A model generated the notes under the pieces. The model saw only the letters and a list, made by a program, of their open reading frames with translations, made no database searches and had not been told where the DNA came from. A stretch of DNA of 38,140 nucleotides from Lachnospiraceae bacterium (GTDB taxonomy: Bacteria; Bacillota; Clostridia; Lachnospirales; Lachnospiraceae): NCBI GenBank assembly GCA_022794255.1, contig JAAWEL010000017.1:1-38140 (forward strand), read 5' to 3'. How positions within the stretch are numbered: the stretch's first letter is position 1; each line of letters begins with the position of its first letter. Below are positions 16,927 to 24,781 of the stretch, in pieces. The position numbers were made by a program, and so were the translations under genes.

Positions 16927-17640
16927 ATGAATATTTATATAGACGAATCCGGGTCTATAAACAATCGCATTGCCCATGTGCCATATTTTATAGTGGCAAT
17001 GGTACATGTAATAGAAAAGGACAAGCTAAGCAAAGCATATAAGCGGTTTGTATCTTCCAATTACGACAGGCTTTTGGAACTTGACAAGGATAGAATGGAT
17101 GTAAAAACAGGAAAGATCCTAAGGCCGGGCGGGAAAATGTTTGATCGTAATGGGTTTAAAGAACTAAAGGGCATGTCATTTGACAGAGAAATGAAGTTAA
17201 AGTTTTCTGATTTTTTCTCGAAAGGCCATTATTTTGATATTTACTACATAGTAGTAGAAAATGCAAGACTGACGGATTCTTTTTGTGAGAACACAGCCCG
17301 TGCTTTTAACTATATGGTACGTTTGGCAATAGGCTATTTTATCAAGAATGGACTGTTGCCAAATGAGGATTGCTGCCTGCAATTAGATGAGCGCAATGAG
17401 AAAACAGAAACCAAATATTTCTTGGAAAATTACCTCAATACAGAATTGATGTTGGGTGGAATTAGTGCAGGTAAATTTATTGTAAATTATTTTGATTCAA
17501 AGGATAATAAATTCATACAGATAGCAGATGTTTTTTCTAATCTTTATTATTCCCAATTACAAACAGGAAAGTATAAAGAAGTCTTTGATGATCTGAGCAG
17601 GAAAGGAATGCTCAAATTCATATTTAGGTTTCCTGTGTAA
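16927..17640 (+). CDS. DUF3800 family protein
   Basis: A 237-residue protein starting MNIYIDESGS, the family's signature, with the acidic pair D6/E7, and later QLDERNEK and FIQIADVFSNL. DUF3800 proteins are predicted to adopt an RNase H-like nuclease fold and are frequent in phage-defence islands and mobile elements. ATG 16927 is chosen because the family starts there; AAAGGGGAAA sits just upstream and earlier in-frame codons overlap it. A TATAAT at 16823-16828 may be its -10, but no good -35 is visible. It stands alone, with terminator-like debris on both sides. Confidence 0.75.
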   Translation: MNIYIDESGSINNRIAHVPYFIVAMVHVIEKDKLSKAYKRFVSSNYDRLLELDKDRMDVKTGKILRPGGKMFDRNGFKELKGMSFDREMKLKFSDFFSKGHYFDIYYIVVENARLTDSFCENTARAFNYMVRLAIGYFIKNGLLPNEDCCLQLDERNEKTETKYFLENYLNTELMLGGISAGKFIVNYFDSKDNKFIQIADVFSNLYYSQLQTGKYKEVFDDLSRKGMLKFIFRFPV

Positions 17641-17758
17641 AAAGCGGAAGCTTCCATGTAAATTAAATTACTAAGGATGGGAGACTTATAGCAGATATGT
17701 GATGTTGATATTTCACATAAAGGATTTTGAAATCTAAAAGAAGGGAGGACTATGCGAT

Positions 17759-17857
17759 ATGGATATTTTAGGGTTGATGGCAGTGCTGAGTTTTGGCTTG
17801 ACCTGTTTTGGCATTGGATATTCGTTTGGCAAGGATAACAGCAATACAAAAAAATAG
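17759..17857 (+). CDS. 32-residue holin-like (type I toxin-like) membrane peptide
   Basis: The frame ATG 17759 to TAG 17855 encodes a single membrane segment (LGLMAVLSFGLTCFGIGYSFG) with a basic/polar tail KDNSNTKK. This matches the short holin-like peptides, often annotated Hol-Tox or type I toxins, that are scattered through clostridial chromosomes. GGGAGG at 17743-17748 is the ribosome site; another ATG at 17752 opens a different 28-codon frame. The stop codon lies within an inverted repeat (AAATAGCCGC/GCGGCTATTT), and an antisense or downstream RNA antitoxin would be expected. Toxicity is inferred from the family only. Confidence 0.6.
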   Translation: MDILGLMAVLSFGLTCFGIGYSFGKDNSNTKK

Positions 17858-17889
17858 CCGCACTTGTCTGATGAATTAAGCGGCTATTT
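17852..17889. repeat. inverted repeat spanning the toxin-like stop codon
   Basis: AAATAGCCGC at 17852-17861 pairs perfectly with GCGGCTATTT at 17880-17889 across an 18-base loop. Because both flanks are A/T runs, it could end transcripts arriving from either side, as expected where a toxin message and an antisense RNA converge. Confidence 0.55.
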
Positions 17890-17931
17890 CGATAATCTTG
17901 TGGGATTGCTGGCCACCAGCCATCCCGGTTT

Positions 17932-17966
17932 GAGGTATCTGTTACCAGCAGATACCTCTGTTTTTT
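17932..17966 (+). terminator. terminator downstream of the toxin-like peptide
   Basis: GAGGTATCTG at 17932-17941 pairs perfectly with CAGATACCTC at 17949-17958 around a seven-base loop, followed by TGTTTTTT. A smaller hairpin (GCTGG/CCAGC, 17908-17920) lies just before it, so the 3' region of this transcript is highly structured. Confidence 0.7.
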
Positions 17967-18024
17967 ATTATAATGTAAGTAATTAAGTAATTCAAGGGAT
18001 TTTTAAAATTTCCATGATTTTCCT

Positions 18025-18069
18025 AGTTACAGTTTTCTACATCGGGTGTCCACCCCCTGAACAGTAACT
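18025..18069. repeat. nested inverted repeat
   Basis: Outer arms AGTTACAGTT (18025-18034) and AACAGTAACT (18060-18069) match at nine of ten positions. An inner hairpin GGGTG/CACCC (18044-18055) sits between them. No coding region or T-run is attached. It may be a terminus of a small mobile element, a recombination site or a structured RNA. Confidence 0.45.
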
Positions 18070-18097
18070 TTTCCAAAAAATGGGAATCCGGATATTT

Positions 18098-18202
18098 TTA
18101 AGCAATCTTGACAAGCCATTTAGCATATGCTAAGATAGAAGCACCAACAGTAAGTCCTATGTCAGTGCCATTATCTAGGTAAGCGTCATGTGTTGGCGTC
18201 AC
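18098..18202 (-). CDS. possible 34-residue toxin-like peptide or remnant
   Basis: Reading leftward from GTG at 18202 to TAA at 18098 gives a short peptide whose end (DIGLTVGASILAYAKWLVKIA with the stop) resembles the membrane segment plus KWL tail of small clostridial type I toxins. There is no clear ribosome-binding site, and the frame remains open upstream, so it may be a relic. The plus strand across it ends in a good terminator at 18232-18273, as an antisense antitoxin RNA would. Confidence 0.25.
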   Translation of the reverse strand: MTPTHDAYLDNGTDIGLTVGASILAYAKWLVKIA

Positions 18203-18231
18203 TATTAGGCGATTGGTGTTTTTGAAGAATA

Positions 18232-18273
18232 GGGAGCCGTTGCACTGAGAAATTGGTGCTGGCTCTCTTTTTT
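18232..18273 (+). terminator. terminator of an unassigned plus-strand RNA
   Basis: GGGAGCC (18232-18238) and GGCTCTC (18261-18267), one G-T pair, are followed by six T. No protein gene ends here, so it probably ends a small RNA transcribed across 18100-18230. Confidence 0.5.
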
Positions 18274-18665
18274 AGTAAATATCTCCTTGGCCACGAAGGG
18301 CATTCTGGCAAAATATAGAAGGTATTTTTAGATAATGGCGGCTGATGAAACGTAAATCCTGGTGTACGAACCGGTTCACAGTTGTCAAAGGACTTGCCTG
18401 AATTTCCATCTGTTGCATTGGCTCCACTCAATGACGCTACTGCAGGGTCTGCCTGACGAAGCGGAGGTATTGTCCCATTCAGCTGTTTTATAGATTGAAA
18501 ATTCATATCCGCCATCAGTACGCCCTGCTTCTTGGTATATTTGTCTCAACTTCACTCAACGTTCCACAATGCTGTGTTCATTTGGGACAAATCTCCCACA
18601 AAATAGAACGCACAGCGACCAGAAAATAATTTTCAGACACGCATTAGATACAGAGGTACAAAACA
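18274..18665. other. gene-poor stretch
   Basis: About 390 bases with no confident gene. A minus-strand frame of 109 codons (18186-18515) runs through it but lacks a ribosome site and a recognised domain. It may be decayed coding sequence. Confidence 0.4.
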
Positions 18666-19073
18666 GTGGATATGGATGCTTATAAAGTAAAAGAAGTGAT
18701 AGGGAACAATCCGAGATTTGTTTCTCCTTTTTGTGAACCATGTAGTTACTACATATGGAAGAAGCACGATGAAACTGTAAGAAATGAAGAAATTGAGATA
18801 TATTGGAGAAAGCTAAAATATATGTCAGATAACATAGATCGATTCATACAGCAAGCATTTCATCCGGATTTTTATGAATTTTATGGTGTGAAACAGAGTT
18901 TAGTTGAATCTCCGGTTCAAATGTGTCAAGAATTGGTGGTTGACAGTTTTGTTTTCGATGCTGATAATCAAACAATAGGATGTTGTTTATCAAATTCACG
19001 ATTTATGTTTGGACATTATATGGATTGTTTATGGAACAGTTACTGGGAACTGATGGATTCGTATATCTGTTAA
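18666..19073 (+). CDS. hypothetical 135-residue protein
   Basis: Starts GTG 18666 (or ATG 18672) with AGAGG at 18652-18656. The protein is rich in aromatic residues and cysteine (CEPCSYYIWKKHDE, GCCLSNSRFMFGHYMDC, NSYWELMDSYIC) and soluble. The C-terminal half has the feel of a small immunity-type protein, but I recognise no family. No toxin gene is adjacent. Its AT-rich composition resembles the island rather than the GC-richer genes to the right. It ends at TAA 19071-19073. Confidence 0.5.
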   Translation: MDMDAYKVKEVIGNNPRFVSPFCEPCSYYIWKKHDETVRNEEIEIYWRKLKYMSDNIDRFIQQAFHPDFYEFYGVKQSLVESPVQMCQELVVDSFVFDADNQTIGCCLSNSRFMFGHYMDCLWNSYWELMDSYIC

Positions 19074-19272
19074 ATTCCCATTTGCATTTGATTCTGATAG
19101 AAATTTTGTAGGTTTGATTTTGATAGAATTTTGATAGAAATATAATTTTAGCCAAATCGTCCCACCAGACAAAATCTGAGCAACCAATCACCACAAAATA
19201 AGCCTTTTCAACTTTCCATAATAAAAGCACAGGGAACTCCACATAAACAAATCCATAAAAGATAACCCAACA

Positions 19273-19452
19273 AAAAAGAACCAACCAGGGAGAAGCCAAT
19301 CAAAGATGAACCAGCTAAAGATGAATCAACCAGGAAGAAGCCAATCAAAGATGAACCAACCAAAGAGAAGCCAGCCAAAGATGAACCAGTCAAAAGAACC
19401 CCAACCCAAAAGAACCAAACTCCAAAGAATCCAACAAAAGCTCCCTCACCCC
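19273..19452 (+). repeat. 15-bp degenerate tandem repeat (12 units)
   Basis: Twelve imperfect 15-base units, read in the lipoprotein frame as five-residue blocks such as KMNQP, GRSQS, KRSQP and KEPQP. Alternate units resemble each other, giving a 30-base higher order period. The repeat begins before the chosen start codon at 19306. Confidence 0.7.
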
Positions 19453-21123
19453 CAGGTAACGCTCCTCCTTTCCCACCCCATACCTGCAATCCTCTTAACC
19501 AGCCTGCTCCTGATTGGCTGTGGATACAACCAGAACAAAGGCGCCGTTTCGGTGCCTGCTTCCCCCGCGCAGTCCCAGTCTCCATTTCCGGTTTCCTCCG
19601 AACCCGCCTTAGGGAAAACCTCAAAAACACAGGAGGAGGCCACAGAAAAGATGGCAGAAGATCTGGGAGAGGAGACCACAGAAAAGACCGAAAAAGAAAT
19701 CATCCGCCAGGCACAAACCATGGATTTTACGATTCAGGAATCCCCGGTAGACATGGCTCGTTACGATAAACAGACGGATAAGCTTTACAAGGAAGCATTT
19801 GTAAAAGCAGTCACAAATCAGATTCCCATCCATTTCCCAGACCAGGAGGGAACGGTTTTTTACAAAGATTTGATCTTTGGGGCAGAGGAAATCGAGGAGG
19901 ATGAATTTCAGGAGGCTGTCCGGCAATCGGATTATTTTTATCAGGACTTTGATGGTGACGGACTTCCGGAGATGACAGTGAATACGAAAAGAGCCTGTGT
20001 ATTGAAATATTATCCCGGGGAGGACAAGGTTGGGTTGTATCATCAGAAGGAGGAAGGCTGGAATCTGCTGGGAAAAGGACAGATGTATGCCAACCTTACC
20101 GAATATACCGGGCAAACAACGGAAAGGCTTTATTGCTATGAAGCTTCAGGCAGGGAACTTTGCCTGCGGGAGGTTCCTATCCGTTCAGGGAACAAGCGGG
20201 AGAGCATCTACCAGATATCCATAGATAAATGCCCGGAGATTGAAGTGGAAGAGGAGATTGCTTTTGAAATATTAGAGAGCTATTTCCAGGCAGCGAAACA
20301 GGCGCCCCATCCCATGACATATGCCCAATTGTTTGGGGAAGGGGAGAATCCAGGATATCAGCCAGGGGAGGAATTGCTTCCCTGCTACTGGTTAGAGGAC
20401 AGAGAACCCCTTCCAGTCAATGAGGAAAAGGGCGAGGAGTGGGAGGCCTACAAGGCAATGATGGAAGGAGATTTTTCCCTTGTGGAGGATGAGCGGTGGG
20501 GCAGCCTGCAAAGCAATTATGAGGAAAGCCTGGAAAATGGGGACGGGAGATGTGGATGGAGTTATTTTCTGATGGATTTTAATCAGGATGGAGTGAAGGA
20601 ACTGGTGATTCGCCGCTACCAGGAAGGGGTGAATAATACGGCCTCATTTTGCTATGATAAGGGACATATTAAAATGTGGGGGTCGTATATTTCAGCGGAT
20701 TACCATGGATATGAACTCCCCCTGGCCAATGGAAAGATACTCAGTGTGTCCTGGTATCAGGATAATAAAGACTGGTGGATCAAGAGGCTGGACTTTCAGG
20801 GCAATGAGATTAAGGAGGGCTGCTACAGCATGAGAGAAGTCCTGGAAAGCCCGGATGGTGATGGCATGGGAACCGGTCAGGAGGCCTGGGGCGGCGGAGA
20901 GACAGAGGCAGGAGCCAATGAAAAAGAAAGAAAATTTCATTATGAATTTCAGGATTATTATTGTGACGGGAGTCTCTGCGGCGCTCCGCTTTGTCTGTCA
21001 GAGGAAGAATGGAAACAGATGGAGGAATGGATAGAGGGGCTGCAGATTCCGGAAGATGTGTGGAAGCCCTGCTCTGTATTTACGCCCAGAAAGGACAGGC
21101 CAGCCGTGCCGGATGTGGGATGA
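19306..21123 (+). CDS. large lipoprotein with EF-hand-like motifs
   Basis: A 605-residue secreted protein. The lipobox LLIGC is at about residues 68-72, so the mature protein would be a lipoprotein on the outer face of the membrane. Before it is an abnormally long basic leader made of five-residue repeats. The mature part has a Ser/Pro/Glu-rich linker, then two calcium-loop-like segments, DFDGDGLPEM and DFNQDGVKEL, of the type seen in FG-GAP/EF-hand surface proteins. No enzyme motif is visible. The start is uncertain: ATG 19306 has only a distant GGGAG, several in-frame ATGs lie within the repeat, and the frame is open upstream to 19225. A later start nearer the hydrophobic stretch is possible. 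Confidence 0.65.
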   Translation: MNQLKMNQPGRSQSKMNQPKRSQPKMNQSKEPQPKRTKLQRIQQKLPHPQVTLLLSHPIPAILLTSLLLIGCGYNQNKGAVSVPASPAQSQSPFPVSSEPALGKTSKTQEEATEKMAEDLGEETTEKTEKEIIRQAQTMDFTIQESPVDMARYDKQTDKLYKEAFVKAVTNQIPIHFPDQEGTVFYKDLIFGAEEIEEDEFQEAVRQSDYFYQDFDGDGLPEMTVNTKRACVLKYYPGEDKVGLYHQKEEGWNLLGKGQMYANLTEYTGQTTERLYCYEASGRELCLREVPIRSGNKRESIYQISIDKCPEIEVEEEIAFEILESYFQAAKQAPHPMTYAQLFGEGENPGYQPGEELLPCYWLEDREPLPVNEEKGEEWEAYKAMMEGDFSLVEDERWGSLQSNYEESLENGDGRCGWSYFLMDFNQDGVKELVIRRYQEGVNNTASFCYDKGHIKMWGSYISADYHGYELPLANGKILSVSWYQDNKDWWIKRLDFQGNEIKEGCYSMREVLESPDGDGMGTGQEAWGGGETEAGANEKERKFHYEFQDYYCDGSLCGAPLCLSEEEWKQMEEWIEGLQIPEDVWKPCSVFTPRKDRPAVPDVG

Positions 21124-21172
21124 GATCGGAGCAAAAGGAAAAGAAGGAGTGGGGGAAGGCGTGGAGGAAAAT

Positions 21173-21574
21173 ATGAGAGAAATCCAGGTGGTCGCTGCTG
21201 TCATCAGACACAACGATGCTGTTTTTGCAACGCAGCGGGGGTACGGGCCTTATAAGGGCAAGTGGGAATTTCCCGGCGGCAAGATGGAACCAGGGGAAAC
21301 CATGGAGCAGGCTCTGGTTCGCGAGATTCGCGAAGAACTGGCCGTGGAGGTTACAATGGTTGCATGGGTTGCTACTGTGGAATATGATTACCCGGAATTT
21401 CATTTGCGGATGCATTGTTTTTTGTGTGAAATCAAAGAGGGGGAGCCAGTGCTTTTGGAGCATGAAGCGGCTAGGTGGCTGACAAGGGAAACCATAGAGG
21501 AGGTGGACTGGCTGCCGGCAGACCGCGTGGCGCTTCCTCAGATAAAAGGATTATGGGATGGGGAAAAGAACTGA
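21173..21574 (+). CDS. Nudix hydrolase (MutT / 8-oxo-dGTP diphosphatase type)
   Basis: A 133-residue protein. The Nudix box is clear: GGKMEPGETMEQALVREIREEL, matching GX5EX7REUXEE. It starts with REIQVVAAVI, as in MutT proteins that clean oxidised nucleotides from the pool. GGAGG at 21163-21167 serves ATG 21173; the frame is open further upstream but overlaps the lipoprotein end. The exact substrate cannot be told. Its stop codon lies in an inverted repeat. Confidence 0.85.
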   Translation: MREIQVVAAVIRHNDAVFATQRGYGPYKGKWEFPGGKMEPGETMEQALVREIREELAVEVTMVAWVATVEYDYPEFHLRMHCFLCEIKEGEPVLLEHEAARWLTRETIEEVDWLPADRVALPQIKGLWDGEKN

Positions 21575-21599
21575 CATTTCTTTTTCCGGATGTCAGTTC
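21568..21599. repeat. perfect stem-loop at the end of the Nudix gene
   Basis: GAACTGACAT (21568-21577) and ATGTCAGTTC (21590-21599) form a ten-base stem with a 12-base loop; no T-run follows on the plus strand. It includes the Nudix stop codon and may be an mRNA-stabilising or weak termination structure. Confidence 0.5.
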
Positions 21600-21724
21600 A
21601 GGCAATGGGAGAGGGAGAAAAATTCGGCTTGTGAAAACGGGAACAGCGCAAGAATGATGAAAACATGGTTCTTACAGTCTGGTAAAATGTCATAACAGCA
21701 ACAGGAGTAAAGGAGAGAATGGGG

Positions 21725-23149
21725 ATGAAAAATCGTGATATTGAAAACATTTCCGCTGTTATTTCATACATTGAGGATTGTGTGAAGGGGGACAGACCGG
21801 CAGGGCGCTGTGAGGAGGATAAACTGGATTTGGACAGGATTGCTGCCATGTTTCACTATTCCAAATATTATCTGCACCGCATGTTCACTCAGACGGCTGG
21901 AATCACAATCCATGACTATATCCGGCGCAGGCAGCTGACGGAAGCAGCGAGATGGCTGGTATTTTCGGAGAAAGCCATTTTGGAGATCGCATTGGCAGCA
22001 GGGTATGAGAGCCAACAGGCATTTACAGGGGTTTTTAAGTCCATGTACAAGAAAACGCCGATGGAATATAAAAGGAACCGGATGTTTTATCCTTTGCAGC
22101 TAAAGCTTGATCTCAACCGGAATCCATTGGTTCATGGTGATCTGGCAGGGGAGATTGCCTATGTGGGGCAGGAGGATATTCCGGCATGGATGGAATTTGT
22201 TTCCCTGGTGATTGACGGCTTTCCCGGCTATGACGAAGAGCAGCACCGAAGGCAGCTTGTAGCCTGTGTGGAGGAAAAGCAGGCCCTTTTTATGCGGGAC
22301 GGGGCGGCCATGATAGGGGCAGCGGCATTTTCCCGCCAGGATGGGAGGATTGACTTTTTGGGGATACATCCTCAGTACCGCCGCTATGGGACAGGGAGAA
22401 AGCTGCTGGATTTTATGCTAGAACATGTATTTGCAGCTGATAGGGAGGAGATCAGTATCACAACCTTCCGCCAGGGAGACCAGGCAGATACGGGGCAGCG
22501 TGAGGAGTATAGGAAACTTGGCTTTGGGGAGGCGGAGTTTCTGGTTGAATTTGGCTATCCTACGCAGAGGATGGTTTTGCGAAGGGGAGTGGGAGAGGCG
22601 AGCCTAAGGAATCAGGAAGAGGTGAGTTGGAAGGGGATGGAAGGGAGGAGCCGAAGGAACCCGGAAGGGGCGAATTGGAAGGATTCAGAAGAGGTGGGTC
22701 GAAGGAATGTGAAAGAGGCGAACCAGAAGAGCCTGGAAGAGGCGAGTCGAAGGAATCCAGAAGAGATGAATCGGAAGAATTTGGAAAAAGTGAGTCGAAG
22801 GAATCCGGAAGGGGCGAATTGGAAAGGGATTGGAGAGGCGAGCCTAAGGAATCCGGAAGAGGCAACCCAGAAGGGTTTGGAAGAGGCGAATCGAAGGAAC
22901 CCAGAAGAGGCAAACTGGAAGGATTCGGAAGAGGTAAGTCAAAGGAATGTGAAAGAGGCAAATCAGAAGGGTCTGCAAAAGGCGAACCGAAGGAATGTGA
23001 AAGAGGCGAACCAGAAGGTTTTGGGAAAAGTGAGCCGAAGGAATCCGGAAAAGCCGAGCCAGAAGAGCCTGGAGCTGGCAAAAGGAACAAGCCTAAAACC
23101 AGTGGGCAAGACAGCCGCAGAATCCGTATATGAGGTGGTGGCCATATGA
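21725..23149 (+). CDS. AraC-type regulator fused to a GNAT acetyltransferase, with octapeptide-repeat tail
   Basis: A protein of about 474 residues in three parts. Residues 1-115: AraC/XylS helix-turn-helix pair (LDLDRIAAMFHYSKYYLHRMF, then ILEIALAAGYESQQAFTGVFK). Residues about 140-285: GNAT acetyltransferase (IDFLGIHPQYRRYGTGRKLL acetyl-CoA loop). Then 20 eight-residue repeats to near the C-terminus. AraC-GNAT fusions are known and are thought to acetylate a small molecule they also sense. The next gene, a MATE exporter, overlaps by four bases (ATGA), suggesting a drug or metabolite export unit controlled by this protein. ATG 21719 is an alternative start, but AGGAG at 21711-21715 fits 21725 better. 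Confidence 0.75.
   Translation: MKNRDIENISAVISYIEDCVKGDRPAGRCEEDKLDLDRIAAMFHYSKYYLHRMFTQTAGITIHDYIRRRQLTEAARWLVFSEKAILEIALAAGYESQQAFTGVFKSMYKKTPMEYKRNRMFYPLQLKLDLNRNPLVHGDLAGEIAYVGQEDIPAWMEFVSLVIDGFPGYDEEQHRRQLVACVEEKQALFMRDGAAMIGAAAFSRQDGRIDFLGIHPQYRRYGTGRKLLDFMLEHVFAADREEISITTFRQGDQADTGQREEYRKLGFGEAEFLVEFGYPTQRMVLRRGVGEASLRNQEEVSWKGMEGRSRRNPEGANWKDSEEVGRRNVKEANQKSLEEASRRNPEEMNRKNLEKVSRRNPEGANWKGIGEASLRNPEEATQKGLEEANRRNPEEANWKDSEEVSQRNVKEANQKGLQKANRRNVKEANQKVLGKVSRRNPEKPSQKSLELAKGTSLKPVGKTAAESVYEVVAI
22595..23074 (+). repeat. 24-bp degenerate tandem repeat (20 units)
   Basis: Twenty imperfect 24-base units encode octapeptides of the type E-A-S-R-R-N-P-E, alternating with E-A-N-Q-K-x-L-E, so a 48-base super-period exists. 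The region is free of stops in another forward frame and in a reverse frame, which creates false Pro/Ser-rich and Glu/Gly-rich open frames. Confidence 0.8.
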
Positions 23150-24507
23150 GTGAGAATGTCTTAGATCAGGAATGGAACGTTTCCTCCCTGCTGAAATTTG
23201 CCTTCCCTACCATTGTAATGATGATATTTATGGGGCTTTACACGATGGTGGATACTATTTTTGTGGCGCGGCTGGTTAATACGGACGCCCTTTCTGCCAT
23301 CAACATAGTCTGCCCGGTAATCAATCTCACCGTTGGCCTGGGAACCATGCTGGCGGCGGGGGGCAATGCCATTGTTTCCCGCAAGATGGGGGAAGGGGCG
23401 GAACAGGAAGCCAGGGAAGATTTCACCATGCTGGTGGCTGCAGGTGTGGCCATGGGGATGGCACTTCTGGCAGCAGGACTTTTCTGGATGGAAGAAATCA
23501 TCATCTTTCTGGGCGCCAGTGGCCGGCTTTTTCCTTATTGCAGAGATTATCTTACCGTGTTGGTTCTCTTTATTCCGGCCAATATTTTACAGACCTTATT
23601 TGCCAATTTTCTGGTGACTGCCGGCAGGCCGGGACTGGGGCTGGGGCTGTCGGTTCTGGCTGGTGTGGCAAACATTATTTTTGACTATCTGTTTCTTGTG
23701 CCCCTGGGGATGGGGATACGGGGAGCGGCTTTGGGGACAGGAATCGGCTATCTGATTCCGGCAGCTGCGGGGATGGTTTTTTTTATGGGAAAAAGGGGAA
23801 CACTTTTCTTTGTTCCCCTGAGGAGAGAGGGAAAGGCGCCTGGATGGGTTCAGGCATCCGGGCGGATGAAGGTGGTGACGGAAAGCTGCATCAATGGCTC
23901 CTCGGAAATGGTGAGCCAGCTGGCGACAGCCCTGACTACTTATCTGTTTAATATTACCATGATGGGTTTGGTGGGGGAGGATGGAGTTGCGGCCATCACC
24001 ATTATGATCTATTCCCAGTTTCTTCTGAATACCTTGTTTCTGGGCTACTCCATGGGAATTGCCCCGGTGATCGGTTTTCATTACGGGAATAAAAATCACG
24101 CCCGGCAGAGGCGGGTGCTTCGCATCAGCGCAGGGTTCCTTGCCGTGGCATCCCTGGCAGTGTTTGGATTTTCCCGGACAGGCGGCGAATATATTGCGGG
24201 GATGTTTGCGCAAAAAGCATCTGAGGTTTATAAGCTTGCGGTACATGGCTTTGGGATTTTTTCCTTTGGATTTCTGTTTTGTGGGTGGAATATTTTTGCC
24301 TCGGGGATGTTTACTGCATTGTCCAACGGAAAAATATCGGCAGCGATTTCCTTTTTGCGGACGTTTGGCCTGCTGGCTGGCAGCATCCTGCTGCTGCCGC
24401 GGGTGTGGGGAATTGTAGGGGTGTGGCTGGCGGTTCCGGCGGCAGAAGGGGTGATGTTTGTGGTGTCGGCGGGGTGCCTTGGCTTTTTTTACTCTTCTAT
24501 CCGGTGA
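23146..24507 (+). CDS. MATE family multidrug efflux transporter
   Basis: A 453-residue membrane protein of normal MATE length with about twelve hydrophobic segments. The family's early signature is present (PTIVMMIFMGLYTMVDTIFV, then GNAIVSRKMGEG). MATE proteins export cationic compounds using sodium or proton gradients. ATG 23146 overlaps the stop of the AraC-GNAT gene in ATGA, so the two are translationally coupled. The substrate is unknown; the fused acetyltransferase/regulator upstream may act on the same compound. Confidence 0.88.
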   Translation: MSENVLDQEWNVSSLLKFAFPTIVMMIFMGLYTMVDTIFVARLVNTDALSAINIVCPVINLTVGLGTMLAAGGNAIVSRKMGEGAEQEAREDFTMLVAAGVAMGMALLAAGLFWMEEIIIFLGASGRLFPYCRDYLTVLVLFIPANILQTLFANFLVTAGRPGLGLGLSVLAGVANIIFDYLFLVPLGMGIRGAALGTGIGYLIPAAAGMVFFMGKRGTLFFVPLRREGKAPGWVQASGRMKVVTESCINGSSEMVSQLATALTTYLFNITMMGLVGEDGVAAITIMIYSQFLLNTLFLGYSMGIAPVIGFHYGNKNHARQRRVLRISAGFLAVASLAVFGFSRTGGEYIAGMFAQKASEVYKLAVHGFGIFSFGFLFCGWNIFASGMFTALSNGKISAAISFLRTFGLLAGSILLLPRVWGIVGVWLAVPAAEGVMFVVSAGCLGFFYSSIR

Positions 24508-24715
24508 TAAAGGGGAAAGACCGGATCCATTTGTTACAGTTTACAGTAACACCAATTTCTGTGAAAAATCCATTTTCATCACGGTAAACGTAAACTTTTG
24601 GAGAAGTTCAAACAGATAGGAATTGGGAAAGGTATGCTTTTTCTCCAAGGCTGAGCATTACCAGCAAGCCATAAGCAAAAGCTTGTGTTTACCGTGTCAT
24701 TTTCACCTCATGATC

Positions 24716-24744
24716 TTGTACATATCCTCTGATTATGTTAAACT
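24716..24744 (+). promoter_or_regulatory. promoter of the stalk-domain protein gene
   Basis: -35 TTGTAC (24716-24721) and -10 TAAACT (24739-24744) with a 17-base spacer, about 35 bases before ATG 24782. The preceding intergenic stretch (24508-24715) holds no convincing gene, only a short stop-free piece on the minus strand. Confidence 0.55.
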
Positions 24745-24781
24745 AAAGAAAACTATAAATTCCCAAAACGGAGGCATATGA

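Noticed and set aside
18186..18515. Minus-strand 109-codon frame
   Set aside because: No ribosome site, no recognised domain, and overlaps a likely RNA terminator; could be decayed coding sequence but I cannot support it as a gene.
19208..19630. Minus-strand 140-codon frame with GSSLA/GFSLV repeats
   Set aside because: Antisense reading of the 15-base repeat in the lipoprotein leader; no ribosome site and no membrane-protein family recognised.
22560..23090. Minus-strand 176-codon Pro/Ser/Leu-rich frame
   Set aside because: It is the antisense of the 24-base repeat in the AraC-GNAT gene; the absence of stops follows from the repeat composition and there is no ribosome site.
22627..23133. Plus-strand 168-codon Glu/Gly-rich frame in another phase
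   Set aside because: Also a by-product of the repeat; the AraC-GNAT frame continues and joins the MATE start in ATGA.
23596..24246. Minus-strand 216-codon frame
   Set aside because: Antisense of the MATE gene, His/Pro/Gln-rich composition typical of shadow frames.
24539..24715. Minus-strand fragment reading VYRDENGFFTEIGVTVN
   Set aside because: Looks faintly protein-like, but it is very short, has stops on both sides and no start.
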